A stretch of 49,606 nt of DNA from positions 1 through 49,606 of the forward strand of contig CACOKI010000008.1 of NCBI GenBank assembly GCA_902627735.1, read 5' to 3'. A program made the position numbers and the translations under genes. Positions 33,456-42,943 of the stretch are shown here, piece after piece (position 1 is the stretch's first letter; every line of letters starts with the position of its first letter). This DNA comes from an uncultured Pelagibacteraceae bacterium. GTDB lineage: Bacteria > Pseudomonadota > Alphaproteobacteria > Pelagibacterales > Pelagibacteraceae. Below the pieces are notes generated by a model, which ran no database searches, was not told the origin of the DNA, and saw nothing but the letters and a program-made list of their open reading frames with translations.

Positions 33456-34283
33456 ATGACCGTAGAAAAAATTATAAACGAGGCTTGGGAAAAAAAGGAC
33501 TTGGTAAATCAAAATTCTGATCAAAAACTTAAAGATACTATTAATCAAGTTATAGCTGATCTAGATAGTGGAAAATCAAGGGTTGCAGAAAAAATTAATG
33601 GAGAATGGGTGACTCATCAGCACCTAAAAAAAGCTATAATGTTAAGTTTCAGAATTTATCCAATGGAAAATTTAAATGGCCCATATAGTAGTTGGTATGA
33701 CAAAGCTCATCTGCTAAAAGGTAAAACTGCTGGATGGACAAAGGATGATCATGAAAAGGCTGGTTTTAGGATGGTTCCAAATTCTCCAGTCAGAAAAGGG
33801 TCTTTTGTCGGAAAAAATGCTGTTCTTATGCCGTGCTATGTAAATATTGGTGCATATATCGATGAAGGAACAATGATAGATACATTTGCAAGAGCTGGTA
33901 GTTGTTGTCAAATTGGAAAAAATTGTCATATATCTGCTGGTTCAGGTGTTGGTGGAGTTTTAGAACCAGCACAGGCATTACCAACTATAATTGAAGACAA
34001 TGTTTTCTTAGGAGCAATGTCAGAGGTGGTGGAAGGTGTTATTGTTGGTGAAGGTTCAGTTTTAAGTATGGGTATGTATATTGGTCAATCTACTAAAATA
34101 GTTGATAGGAAAACTGGAAAAATTACTTATGGTAAAATTCCACCTTATTCAGTTGTTGTTCCTGGTTCTTTACCGGATAAAAATAATTCATCTGCACCAT
34201 CGTTGTATTGTGCAGTTATAATTAAACAAGTTGATGAAAAAACGAGATCTAAAACATCTATTAACGATCTTCTAAGAGATTAA
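33456..34283 (+). CDS. dapD: tetrahydrodipicolinate N-succinyltransferase
   Basis: Transfers succinyl from succinyl-CoA to tetrahydrodipicolinate in lysine and diaminopimelate synthesis. The 275-aa protein has an N-terminal helical part, then a left-handed beta-helix of hexapeptide repeats ([24 protein letters not shown] and following turns, about 110-240). [17 protein letters not shown] matches DapD rather than other hexapeptide transferases. Directly followed by dapE after 2 bases. Confidence 0.95.
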   Translation: MTVEKIINEAWEKKDLVNQNSDQKLKDTINQVIADLDSGKSRVAEKINGEWVTHQHLKKAIMLSFRIYPMENLNGPYSSWYDKAHLLKGKTAGWTKDDHEKAGFRMVPNSPVRKGSFVGKNAVLMPCYVNIGAYIDEGTMIDTFARAGSCCQIGKNCHISAGSGVGGVLEPAQALPTIIEDNVFLGAMSEVVEGVIVGEGSVLSMGMYIGQSTKIVDRKTGKITYGKIPPYSVVVPGSLPDKNNSSAPSLYCAVIIKQVDEKTRSKTSINDLLRD

Positions 34284-34285
34284 TT

Positions 34286-35443
34286 ATGCAAAAGTTCAAT
34301 GAGTTAAAATTAGCTAAAGAGCTAATCAGATTTCCTTCGATTACACCAGTAGATGCTGGAATAATGAAATTTTTAGAAAAAAAATTGAAAAAACTTGGCT
34401 TCAAAACAAAAATTCTGGAGTTTAAAGAAAAGGGCTTTAAACCTGTTAAAAATTTATATGCAAGATTGGGAACTAAAGAACCAAACTTATGTTATGCAGG
34501 TCACTTAGATGTGGTTCCCCCAGGTAATATAAATGACTGGACAATAAATCCTTTCAAGCCATCTGTAAAAAAAGGACATTTAATTGGAAGAGGCGCGAAT
34601 GATATGAAAAGTTCTATTGCAGCTTTTGTTTCTGCTGTAAGCACTTTTTTATCAAAAAATAGAGGATTTGATGGATCAATAAGTTTATTAATAACTGGAG
34701 ATGAGGAAGGTGATGCAGTGAATGGCACAAAAAAGGTTGTAGATTATCTTAGAAAAAAGCGAGAAAAAATAAATTTCTGCTTAGTTGGTGAGCCAACAAA
34801 TCCCAATAGATTGGGTGAAATGATAAAAATTGGACGTAGAGGAAGTTTGACTGGAAAATTAACTATATTTGGTTTACAGGGTCACGTTGCATACCCTCAT
34901 AGAGCAAATAATCCTTCAACCATTATTGTCAAAATTTTAAATGAATTAAAAGAAATTAAATTTGATAAAGGGACAAAAGATTTTCAACCTACAAACTTAG
35001 AAGTTACAAAAATAAATATTAATAATACTGCAGACAATGTCATTCCTGGTACAGCTGAAGCAACATTTAATATAAGATTTAATAACAAACATTCTTCAAA
35101 TTCTATTAAAAAAAGACTTAATAAAATTTTTATTAAAATTAATAAAAAATATAAATCAAAATTTAAAATTGATTACAGAGTTTCTGGTGAAGCTTTTTTA
35201 ACTAAACCAAATAAAACAACTTTTATGATACAAAATATCATAAAAAGAATTACCAAAATAAAACCAAAATTATCCACTACAGGTGGAACTTCTGACCTAA
35301 GATTTATAAAAGCTATGTCACCTGGTTTAGAGTTTGGTTTAGTTGGAAAAACTATGCATAAAATTGATGAGGCAGTATCCTTAAAAGATCTAAAAAATCT
35401 AACAAAAATTTATAATAGAATTTTGCAAAATTATTTTAAATGA
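34286..35443 (+). CDS. dapE: succinyl-diaminopimelate desuccinylase
   Basis: Di-zinc M20 hydrolase removing succinate from N-succinyl-LL-DAP. The 385 aa include CYAGHLDVVPPG with the first metal His, GRGANDMKSSIAA with the bridging Asp, DEEGDAVNGTKKV with the catalytic Glu pair, and GKTMHKIDEAVSL with the last metal His. The dimerisation domain is in the middle. It forms a lysine/DAP pair with dapD, and overlaps the next gene by four bases. Confidence 0.94.
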   Translation: MQKFNELKLAKELIRFPSITPVDAGIMKFLEKKLKKLGFKTKILEFKEKGFKPVKNLYARLGTKEPNLCYAGHLDVVPPGNINDWTINPFKPSVKKGHLIGRGANDMKSSIAAFVSAVSTFLSKNRGFDGSISLLITGDEEGDAVNGTKKVVDYLRKKREKINFCLVGEPTNPNRLGEMIKIGRRGSLTGKLTIFGLQGHVAYPHRANNPSTIIVKILNELKEIKFDKGTKDFQPTNLEVTKININNTADNVIPGTAEATFNIRFNNKHSSNSIKKRLNKIFIKINKKYKSKFKIDYRVSGEAFLTKPNKTTFMIQNIIKRITKIKPKLSTTGGTSDLRFIKAMSPGLEFGLVGKTMHKIDEAVSLKDLKNLTKIYNRILQNYFK

Positions 35444-36363
35444 ATACAGCAATCATAAATTCTGACTCTTATGAAAAACATAATACAGGTGACGGTCATC
35501 CTGAACAACCTAAAAGAGTAATTGCTATAAAAGAAAAGTTAAAAAAAAGAAAAGATTTAATTTGGGAAACTCCAGTTAGTGTTCCACATAATATTTTGGC
35601 AATGACACACTCAAAAGAATACATTAAAAATTTAAATAATTCTTTTCCACAAAAAGGTCTCAAATTTTTAGATGGAGATACAGTTGTGTCACCTGAAAGT
35701 AAAAAAGCAGTTTTTGATGCCGCAGGTTCTACAATAAAAGCAATAGATGGAATAGAAAATAACAAATTTAAAAATGCTTTTTGCTTAGCAAGACCACCAG
35801 GACATCATGCGGAAAAAAATAAAGCCATGGGATTCTGTTGTATATCAAATGCTGGGGTCGCAACAAATTATTTGATAAATAAATATAAGTATAAAAGGAT
35901 TGCCTGTGTAGATTTTGATGTTCATTGGGGAAATGGAAATTATGATATTATGCGTAATAATAGAAATTCATTGTATATATCTACTCATCAATATCCTTTT
36001 TATCCAGGAGGAGGAACTGACAAAGATAAAGGTGATTTTAACAACTCACTAAATATACCTTTGCCCGCTGGTACAAACTCAGAACAATACTTTAATGCAT
36101 TCGACAGAGTCTTGGATAGATTGGTTGAATATAAACCTGATTTTTTGTTATTCTCTGCAGGGTTTGATGCACATAAAGATGATCCATTAGCTCAATTTCA
36201 ACTAAACTCAAAAGATTTCTACGAGATAACCAAAAGAACTTTGTCAGCCACAAATAAATTTACTAAAGGTAAAGTTGTTTCGATACTTGAAGGTGGATAT
36301 GATTTAAATGCTTTAGCTGAAAGCGCCAATGAACATGTTAACGCACTTATTGAATTCAATTGA
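35440..36363 (+). CDS. histone-deacetylase-family hydrolase
   Basis: 307-aa arginase/deacetylase-fold enzyme, closest to class II HDACs and acetylpolyamine amidohydrolases. Active-site segments are complete: ARPPGHHAEKNKAMGFC with the His pair, VDFDVHWGNGNYD with zinc Asp and His, SAGFDAHKDDPLA with zinc Asp, and the EGGYDLNAL Tyr region. The substrate in bacteria is usually an acetylated small molecule or protein lysine; not determined here. It overlaps dapE by four bases and is followed after 30 bases by a SET-domain gene. Confidence 0.93.
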   Translation: MNTAIINSDSYEKHNTGDGHPEQPKRVIAIKEKLKKRKDLIWETPVSVPHNILAMTHSKEYIKNLNNSFPQKGLKFLDGDTVVSPESKKAVFDAAGSTIKAIDGIENNKFKNAFCLARPPGHHAEKNKAMGFCCISNAGVATNYLINKYKYKRIACVDFDVHWGNGNYDIMRNNRNSLYISTHQYPFYPGGGTDKDKGDFNNSLNIPLPAGTNSEQYFNAFDRVLDRLVEYKPDFLLFSAGFDAHKDDPLAQFQLNSKDFYEITKRTLSATNKFTKGKVVSILEGGYDLNALAESANEHVNALIEFN

Positions 36364-36393
36364 TTAATATATTGTTCATTATAAATCACCCCT

Positions 36394-36885
36394 ATGAAAT
36401 TATACAAAATAAAAAAATCAAAAATTGATAATAAGGGGCGAGGTCTTTATGCAACATGTAATATCCCAAAAGGTACAAAAATAATTGACTACGTTGGTAA
36501 AATAATAACAAATAAAAAGGTAGATTTATCAAATAAGTTTGACAACAAGAAACCTATTTTCTTATTCACGTTAAATAAAAAGTATACCCTAGATGGAGAT
36601 TTTCCATGGAATATTGCAGGACTAATTAACCATAGCTGTAACAACAACTGTGATTATAACGGTAAAGGCTTTAAGATATGGATAACAGCAATACGGGATA
36701 TTAAAAAAGATGAAGAATTTACTTGCGATTATGGGTTTGGCTACGATGAAGACTTTAAACAATTTCCATGTAGGTGTAAGTCAAAAAATTGTTGTGGATA
36801 TATTGTAAGAGCAGAATCTAGATGGCGTATTAATAAAAAATTCGCAATGAGCAATAAAAATAAATTAATAAATAACTCTCGCTAA
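36394..36885 (+). CDS. SET-domain protein-lysine methyltransferase-like
   Basis: 163-aa compact SET domain. The SAM/lysine-channel elements are NKGRGLYAT near 13-20, the knot-forming GLINHSCNNNC (Asn79, His80, Ser81, Cys82) and FTCDYGF (Tyr113). A post-SET zinc motif CRCKSKNC (Cys126, 128, 133) precedes GYIVRA. No other domain is attached. SET proteins are mainly eukaryotic but are found in some bacteria. It follows the deacetylase-like gene, and its last 21 bases overlap convergent truA. Substrate is unknown. Confidence 0.9.
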   Translation: MKLYKIKKSKIDNKGRGLYATCNIPKGTKIIDYVGKIITNKKVDLSNKFDNKKPIFLFTLNKKYTLDGDFPWNIAGLINHSCNNNCDYNGKGFKIWITAIRDIKKDEEFTCDYGFGYDEDFKQFPCRCKSKNCCGYIVRAESRWRINKKFAMSNKNKLINNSR

Positions 36886-37605
36886 GTAAAGACCTTCAGG
36901 TGGTGCTGGTGGTGCACATGAAATTCTTTTTTTCGAATACATTACTTTTGTAAACTTTTTTAAAGTCCATTTTTTTTCACCTACATATTTTAAACAGCCC
37001 ACCATTGATCTAACTTGCTGTTGTAAAAAAGATTGAGATTGAAATTCTATTTCTATTCTATTGTTTTTAGATGTTATTTTAACAGATTTCATTGTTTTGA
37101 TTGGACTTTTTGCTCTACAACTTGATGCCCTAAAAGTAGAAAAATCATTAGTTCCAATTAATTTTTTTGCTGCTTTTTTCATCATTTTTAAATCTAGCTT
37201 ATTTATAATATGCCATCCTCTATTTTTATCTATTACTGGTCTACTCAAACGATTAATAATAACGTAATTATATATTCTTAATCTAGCTGAAAATCGTGAA
37301 TGGAAATTTTTATTTCTTTTCTTTATATTTAGAATAGTTACCAAATCTTTACTCAAAAAATGATTTATTGAGTTTAAAAATTTATCGGTATTTGTAATCT
37401 CTTTTTCACACTCAAAATGGGCAGACTGTTCTAAAGCATGAACACCTGTGTCAGTTCTACCAGACCCAAAAAGAATAATTTTTTCTCTCAATATTTTAGA
37501 AATTTTTTCTTGAATAAGCCCTTGTATAGTTTTACCTTTTTTTTGAATTTGCCAACCTCTAAAATTTGTACCTACATATTCAATTAATATTTGATACTTA
37601 AACAT
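36865..37605 (-). CDS. truA: tRNA pseudouridine(38-40) synthase
   Basis: Modifies U38-U40 in the anticodon arm of many tRNAs. The 246-aa protein has catalytic Asp52 in FGSGRTDTGVHA, GWQIQKKGKTIQG at the N terminus, and the C-terminal QQVRSMVG and APPAPPEGLYL signatures. The hisS-leader cloverleaf has U39 in this substrate window. The gene overlaps fmt by eight bases and SET by 21 (convergent). Confidence 0.94.
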   Translation of the reverse strand: MFKYQILIEYVGTNFRGWQIQKKGKTIQGLIQEKISKILREKIILFGSGRTDTGVHALEQSAHFECEKEITNTDKFLNSINHFLSKDLVTILNIKKRNKNFHSRFSARLRIYNYVIINRLSRPVIDKNRGWHIINKLDLKMMKKAAKKLIGTNDFSTFRASSCRAKSPIKTMKSVKITSKNNRIEIEFQSQSFLQQQVRSMVGCLKYVGEKKWTLKKFTKVMYSKKRISCAPPAPPEGLYLARVIY

Positions 37606-38530
37606 TTTTTATTATAGATCCTTTTCTTATCTGAGATCCAAGCATAAACTCTCCAACTTTTTGTACTTTTTTCCCCTCTCTTTGAATTTCTAAAATTTTT
37701 ATAGACTTGTTTGTGCCACACGCTATTTCAAGATTATCAGATACAACTTCTCCATTTTTACCAAAGCCATTGCTGATTTCTGCTTTTAAAATTTTATATC
37801 TTTCACCATTAAAATTAAAAAAAGCTCCTGGAGAAGGGTACAAACCATTAATTTTTCCAATAATCTTTGAAGCATCATCATTCCAATCAATTTGACCCTC
37901 GCTTTTAAGAATTTTTTTAGCATAAGTTGATTTTGAATGATCCTGCTCAATAAACTCTGATTTATCATCAAGTATATCATCTATATTATCTAATATTTTA
38001 TCAGCTGCCAAAAGGGATAGTTGTTCTGAAACTTCTTGCGCATTTAAATTTTGATCAACTTTAATTTTGTATATTTTGCTTATTGGACCGCTATCTAACT
38101 CTTCATTAATTTTCATGAAACTTATTCCAGTTTCAGAATCTAAATTCATTATTGATCTTTGAATAGGTGCAGCACCTCTCCATTTAGGAAGAATAGATGC
38201 ATGAATATTTATAAAGCCCTTTTTTGTTAAACTTAAAAACTCCTTTGGTATTATTTGTCCATAAGCCACAACAATTGCTAGATCTGCATCCATTTTTTTT
38301 AAAAAATCATATTCTTCAATATTATTATTTAAATTTTGCGGAATTCTAAAATCTATATTTAAAGTCTCCGAAATGCCTTGAACAGGTGATTTATTAATTT
38401 TCTGACCCCTGTGAGATTTTTGAGGAGGCTGAGTATATACAACAGATATTGGATAACCATTTTGATATAGAGATTTCAGAATTGGCACTGCAAAAATAGG
38501 CGTGCCCATAAAAATAATTTTTTTTGGCAT
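37598..38530 (-). CDS. fmt: methionyl-tRNA formyltransferase
   Basis: Formylates initiator Met-tRNA. The 310-aa protein starts with KKIIFMGTPIFAVPIL, carries the folate-binding and catalytic INIHASILPKWRGAAPIQRSI region (Asn and His near 108-110, split here in shorter form), SETGISFMKI, and a C-terminal OB domain with GLYPSPGAFF. It stands between def (3 bases upstream) and truA (overlap), a typical def-fmt-truA order. Confidence 0.95.
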   Translation of the reverse strand: MPKKIIFMGTPIFAVPILKSLYQNGYPISVVYTQPPQKSHRGQKINKSPVQGISETLNIDFRIPQNLNNNIEEYDFLKKMDADLAIVVAYGQIIPKEFLSLTKKGFINIHASILPKWRGAAPIQRSIMNLDSETGISFMKINEELDSGPISKIYKIKVDQNLNAQEVSEQLSLLAADKILDNIDDILDDKSEFIEQDHSKSTYAKKILKSEGQIDWNDDASKIIGKINGLYPSPGAFFNFNGERYKILKAEISNGFGKNGEVVSDNLEIACGTNKSIKILEIQREGKKVQKVGEFMLGSQIRKGSIIKNV

Positions 38531-38533
38531 TTT

Positions 38534-39058
38534 TTAAACTAATATTCTTTCAGGATTTTTTTTTGACTTAGAAATTTTTTTTATAATCATATCTTTTTTT
38601 AATTTTGATAAATGATCTATAATCAATTTTCCATCTAAATGATTTATTTCATGCTGAATACAAGTTGATAATAAACCATCACATTTAAGGTCTCTTTTTT
38701 TTCCATCAATATCAATATATTCTATTTCACAGATTTTGGGTCTTTCAATTTCTATAAAAGTTTCAGGAATCGATAAACATCCTTCTTCATAAATTGAAGT
38801 TTTATCACTTACCTTTTTAATAGTAGGATTGATAAAACTTAAAGGATTTTTTTTTTCATCTTTTGTAGACACGTCAATAACCAAAATTCTTTTTAGAATT
38901 CCCACTTGTACTGCAGCTAGACCGATACCTTTGGAATTGTACATTGTTTCAAATAAGTCATTAATAAGTTTTTTTTCATTAATACCAACTTTTTCTATTG
39001 GCTCAGAAATTTTTTTTAGTATTTCATTTGGAACGGTAACGATATCTCTAATACTCAT
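38534..39058 (-). CDS. def: peptide deformylase
   Basis: Removes the N-formyl group from new proteins. The 174-aa protein has all three motifs: GIGLAAVQVG at 44-53, EGCLSIPE with metal Cys94, and QHEINHLDG with His136, Glu137 and His140. The gap to fmt is 3 bases; upstream lies an exported unknown protein ending 23 bases away. Confidence 0.96.
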   Translation of the reverse strand: MSIRDIVTVPNEILKKISEPIEKVGINEKKLINDLFETMYNSKGIGLAAVQVGILKRILVIDVSTKDEKKNPLSFINPTIKKVSDKTSIYEEGCLSIPETFIEIERPKICEIEYIDIDGKKRDLKCDGLLSTCIQHEINHLDGKLIIDHLSKLKKDMIIKKISKSKKNPERILV

Positions 39059-39081
39059 ATAAATAATAGATAAACTAATTT

Positions 39082-40854
39082 TTAAACTTTTAAAGGGAGA
39101 ACTTTTAGTAGAATTTTGTTTCTTATTAATTCAATATTTAATTGATTTAGTGTGCTTATAATAAAATAGATAGTGTCTTCATCCATTTTTTCTAGATCAT
39201 CTTGTCCAATAACTTCAACAATTCTTAATAAAGCTGCACCCTTTTCATCATTATTAATCATCACCTGTATATCTGTAGGTATTTCAGAATTATTCATTTC
39301 ATATAAATCATTGTATTTATCTGAAATTTCAATTCCATCGTATTTTAAAGACTCTAGAAAAATTTGATCTTTTTTTGAAAAAAAATATTTTTTATCCTTT
39401 TTTATCTTTTTTAAATAATTATTAACATCTTTTTCAATTTTTGATTTTGAATAGTTTCCATTAAAATAGTTTAAAAGTTTTGATTGATGAAGAACATCTT
39501 TATTAAACTTGATTTCACTCTCACTCTTTTTTTTGATTTTTATATTAGTATAATAAAAACTTGTTAAATTATCAGGAACATCTGTAGGTTCTATTTTATC
39601 TAAAAATTTTTTTAATTCGTCATCAAAAGCTAAACTTTTATCATCTTTTTCAAAAGAGTTTTTTAATAATTTTAATAGCTTTAATTTTTCTATTAATTCA
39701 GATTCTAATAAAATTCTTTGATAGATTAAAGCTCTTCCCTCAATATTAGATAGAGATTTATAAGATTTTTTAACATTTAAAAGTTGATTAATATCAAATT
39801 GAAATCGTTTATATATTTCAAATAAATCTTTTTCCGGGTAATTTTTATTATGAGTAGCTTTTTCTAGGGTAGAAATTTTCTCCAAATCTAGAATATCTAT
39901 TTTTTCATGAGAGCTAAGTAAATCTGAAGAAGAAAGATATTTCCAAATTATTTTACTAGTAGTTTCTTTGGGTTCAAATAAAAATTTTGGATTCGTAATG
40001 TGAGCTAAATGAAAATCTAAAATATTTTTTTCAGATATTGCTTCATCAATCTCTGAAGTATAACCCAATAAATAATTTATTTTTTTTTCATAATATTTAT
40101 CCGAGAATCCTAATTCCTTTTTTAAATCAAAAATTAGTTGAGCTTCGTCAACTCTGTTATTTTTTATCAAACAATAAATATTAAACTTAATAAGATAATC
40201 ATCATCAATTGGTTTTTGATTTTTTAAATATATTTCACAAGCTTTCTGAATATCGTAACTAGAAATATATTCATCTAATAAAAATTTAGTTAATTTTGGA
40301 TGAATATTGAAAACTTGATTTTTAACTAAATATTCTTCAATCAAATCTAAATCTGAATTCTTAATCAGCCATTGCGACTTGAATTCTAAAAAATCTTTTT
40401 CGGAAATATTTTTTTTAGGTATATACGCATTTGTAAGCATTGATATTTTCATAATATCTGATGCGTCTTTAGATAAATTAATCTTATCTAATTTTTTTAA
40501 AATATTTTTCAACTGATCACCATCAGAATTAGACCACATATCAATATCTAAACTATTTTCTTCAGGATCATACAAGCCAAATATTCTTATATTATCAGAA
40601 TTCAGATCTTCATCTAAGTCTATTGATGAAATTTTTTTATCTGACTGCATATTGAAAATTGTTGACCCAGATTCAGTTGTTATACTGTTATTTTTTTTTT
40701 CATTTAAATTTGTATTTAAATCATTACTTTGAATTTTATTTTCATCTACATTCCAAATATCTACAGGTTCATCTTCAGCATGACTATTACCAATTAAAAA
40801 AAATAAAAGAATAAGAAAAAAATATTTTTTACTTAATGATTTTAAAATTCTCAT
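39082..40854 (-). CDS. large exported protein of unknown function
   Basis: 590 aa from ATG 40854 (a TTG at 40872 would add six residues). A signal peptide is clear: basic MRILKSLSKKYF, a hydrophobic LILLFFLIG core, and NSHA just before acidic residues, so cleavage probably occurs after HA. The mature part has a low-complexity, Asn/Ser/Asp-rich linker (about 25-95), followed by a long all-helical region with repeated Leu/Lys patterns that looks like alpha-solenoid or TPR-type repeats, although I cannot define unit boundaries. I do not recognise a family. It is in line with the 59-aa membrane protein upstream (26-bp overlap) and def downstream. Probably periplasmic or envelope associated (inference). 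Confidence 0.75.
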   Translation of the reverse strand: MRILKSLSKKYFFLILLFFLIGNSHAEDEPVDIWNVDENKIQSNDLNTNLNEKKNNSITTESGSTIFNMQSDKKISSIDLDEDLNSDNIRIFGLYDPEENSLDIDMWSNSDGDQLKNILKKLDKINLSKDASDIMKISMLTNAYIPKKNISEKDFLEFKSQWLIKNSDLDLIEEYLVKNQVFNIHPKLTKFLLDEYISSYDIQKACEIYLKNQKPIDDDYLIKFNIYCLIKNNRVDEAQLIFDLKKELGFSDKYYEKKINYLLGYTSEIDEAISEKNILDFHLAHITNPKFLFEPKETTSKIIWKYLSSSDLLSSHEKIDILDLEKISTLEKATHNKNYPEKDLFEIYKRFQFDINQLLNVKKSYKSLSNIEGRALIYQRILLESELIEKLKLLKLLKNSFEKDDKSLAFDDELKKFLDKIEPTDVPDNLTSFYYTNIKIKKKSESEIKFNKDVLHQSKLLNYFNGNYSKSKIEKDVNNYLKKIKKDKKYFFSKKDQIFLESLKYDGIEISDKYNDLYEMNNSEIPTDIQVMINNDEKGAALLRIVEVIGQDDLEKMDEDTIYFIISTLNQLNIELIRNKILLKVLPLKV

Positions 40855-41008
40855 TCGGAATAACTTTTTCAATATTTTTTACAGGAGATGGGAAGTCAAT
40901 TTTATTTAATAAAAAAACAATTCCAATTAAAATTAATATAGCTAAAGACAATTTTACAATTAATCTAACAATACTCATTCTCGAACTTGTTTTTTTTACA
41001 AATTGCAT
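40829..41008 (-). CDS. 59-aa single-pass membrane protein
   Basis: ATG 41008 to TAA 40829 gives 59 residues: a basic, Ser-containing N terminus (MQFVKKTSSRMSIVRLIVKL), a hydrophobic helix at about 18-34 (LSLAILILIGIVFLL), then NKIDFPSPVKNIEKVIPNEN. The conserved-looking DFPxPxKxIEKVIPNE tail, which faces the periplasm if the positive-inside rule holds, and the 26-bp overlap with the next gene support a real coding gene. Function unknown; a partner of the downstream exported protein is a reasonable guess. Confidence 0.7.
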   Translation of the reverse strand: MQFVKKTSSRMSIVRLIVKLSLAILILIGIVFLLNKIDFPSPVKNIEKVIPNENFKIIK

Positions 41009-41064
41009 ATAGTTTTAGTTAATTTCAAATTAAGACATATTTATGTTTTTTCAATAAAGATTTT

Positions 41065-41571
41065 ATGGAATCAAAAAAAAATATCGTTTTTTTAGGGATG
41101 ATGGGTTCTGGAAAAACTTCAATTGGCAAATTAACTTCAAAAAAACTCAAATTAGATTTTTATGACATAGACGAATTAATTGAAATTAAACTTAAAAAAA
41201 AAATTTCAGAAATATTTACTCTTAAAGGAGAAAAATTCTTTCGGAATATTGAGGAAAAAATAACTTTGAAAATACTTAAACAAAAACAAAAAGTGGTTAT
41301 ATCTCTTGGTGGTGGTGCTTTTTTAAACAAAAATATTCAAAAAGAAATTCTAAATAATCATATATCTTTTTGGTTATACTGTGATGATAAGACTTTAATT
41401 CAAAGAATTAAAAATAGCCACAAGAGACCTATTGCATCAAATTTAACTAATCATGAACTAACAAATTTGATAAAAAAACGTTCTAATATTTATTCAAAAG
41501 CATTATATAAGATTGATTGTAATAAACAGACAAAAATTAAAATTGCTAATAAAATAATAAATTATTTATGA
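41065..41571 (+). CDS. aroK: shikimate kinase
   Basis: Phosphorylates shikimate. The 168-aa P-loop protein has GMMGSGKTSIGK at 11-22, shikimate-binding DIDELIE, FFRNIEEK with the Arg-x-x-E, and the SLGGGAF loop. The lid Arg is in the HKRPIAS segment (normally RPLL). It overlaps aroB by four bases; aroK-aroB is the usual pair. Confidence 0.94.
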   Translation: MESKKNIVFLGMMGSGKTSIGKLTSKKLKLDFYDIDELIEIKLKKKISEIFTLKGEKFFRNIEEKITLKILKQKQKVVISLGGGAFLNKNIQKEILNNHISFWLYCDDKTLIQRIKNSHKRPIASNLTNHELTNLIKKRSNIYSKALYKIDCNKQTKIKIANKIINYL

Positions 41572-42674
41572 AACCAAAAAAATTAATTATTAAAACTGTT
41601 TCTCAAAAATATTCAATTCTTATCGGTCCTAATTTAATAGTAAATATTTCAAAAATAATGAAAAAAAATTTAAATAATTTTGAAAAATGTTTATTTATTG
41701 TTGACAAAAAAGTTCCTAAAAAATTTATTTTTTTAATAAAAAAATCATTTCAAAATAAAAATATTTTTTTTGAATATCTTACAATGAATGAAAAAAATAA
41801 GAATTTACAAACAGTAAATAAAATTCTTAAAATTTTATTAATAAAAAATTTTTCAAGAAAAGATTGTTTAATTACTATTGGTGGAGGAATAACAGGTGAT
41901 GTAGGTGGATTTGCTGCTAGTTTATTCAAAAGAGGTCTTCAATTTGTAAATATTCCAACTACGCTACTATCCCAAGTTGACTCTTCGGTAGGAGGTAAGA
42001 CGGGTGTTAATACGAAATACGGAAAAAATCTTATCGGAAGTTTTTACCAACCAAATTTAGTTATAAGTGACACTAATTTTTTAAAGACACTCCCCTATAG
42101 AGAAATTATTTGTGGATATGCTGAAATATTAAAACATGCTTTAATAGCAAATAAAAAATTTTTTAAATATCTTGATAAAAATTTTTTAAGAATTCTTAAA
42201 TTACATTCTCCTTTTTTAGAAAATGCAATTTATGAGAGTTGTAAGATTAAAAAAGATGTTGTTCAAAAAGATGAAAAAGAACAAGACTTTAGAAAAATTT
42301 TAAATTTTGGCCACACATTTGCACATGCATTTGAGGCTACGCTCGGTTATTCAAAAAAACTGAATCACGGTGAAGCAGTTTTATTAGGAGTGTATATTGC
42401 TTTAAGTTTTAGTAACAAAAATAAAATTTTAAAAAGAAATGAATACTCATTAATATTAAATCATTTTAAGAAATCTTCATTACCATCAAATATTAATAAA
42501 TTTTTTTCTAAAAAAAACATAAATAAAATTTTATCATTCATGCAAAAAGATAAAAAAAATATTTCAAAAAAAATAAATCTTATTTTATTAAAGAAAATAG
42601 GATATCCAATAATAAATAATAGTTATAAAATAAATTACATCAAATCGTTTTTAAAAAAAGAGCTAAATAATTAA
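41568..42674 (+). CDS. aroB: 3-dehydroquinate synthase
   Basis: NAD- and zinc-dependent second enzyme of the shikimate pathway. The 368 aa show TIGGGITGDVGGFAASLFKRG, PTTLLSQVDSSVGGKTGVN, the zinc-ligand segments AEILKHALI, GHTFAHAFE and LNHGEAVLLG. Last 12 bases overlap the convergent bolA gene. Confidence 0.95.
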   Translation: MKPKKLIIKTVSQKYSILIGPNLIVNISKIMKKNLNNFEKCLFIVDKKVPKKFIFLIKKSFQNKNIFFEYLTMNEKNKNLQTVNKILKILLIKNFSRKDCLITIGGGITGDVGGFAASLFKRGLQFVNIPTTLLSQVDSSVGGKTGVNTKYGKNLIGSFYQPNLVISDTNFLKTLPYREIICGYAEILKHALIANKKFFKYLDKNFLRILKLHSPFLENAIYESCKIKKDVVQKDEKEQDFRKILNFGHTFAHAFEATLGYSKKLNHGEAVLLGVYIALSFSNKNKILKRNEYSLILNHFKKSSLPSNINKFFSKKNINKILSFMQKDKKNISKKINLILLKKIGYPIINNSYKINYIKSFLKKELNN

Positions 42675-42923
42675 TATTTGTAACGAATGAATAAATTGTT
42701 TCATTTCATAATCTAAGATTTTATAAATTTTTTTATTACTATTAAGTCTACTAATTTTTTTTAATTGATTAGACTCTATGGTAATTTTGATATGAAATTT
42801 ATTTGGATCATTTCCCACATGTTTTGTATGAAGAAAAGATTTATCTTCAATCACAATATTTTCAACTAAAATTTCTTTTTGTATTTTTTTTTTAATTATT
42901 GCAATTAATTCATTTATATTCAT
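42663..42923 (-). CDS. BolA-family protein
   Basis: 86-aa stress/iron-sulfur-linked protein; BolA proteins act with monothiol glutaredoxins in cluster trafficking. Conserved parts are VIEDKSFLHTKHVGND (matching D-x-S-x-x-H), FHIKITIES and the C-terminal EMKQFIHSLQI (IHAL motif). Divergent from the DnaJ-like gene with only 20 bases between the two start codons, a neighbour relation also known in other alphaproteobacteria. Overlaps aroB by 12 bases. Confidence 0.88.
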   Translation of the reverse strand: MNINELIAIIKKKIQKEILVENIVIEDKSFLHTKHVGNDPNKFHIKITIESNQLKKISRLNSNKKIYKILDYEMKQFIHSLQILII

Positions 42924-42943
42924 ATATATATTGACTATATATC

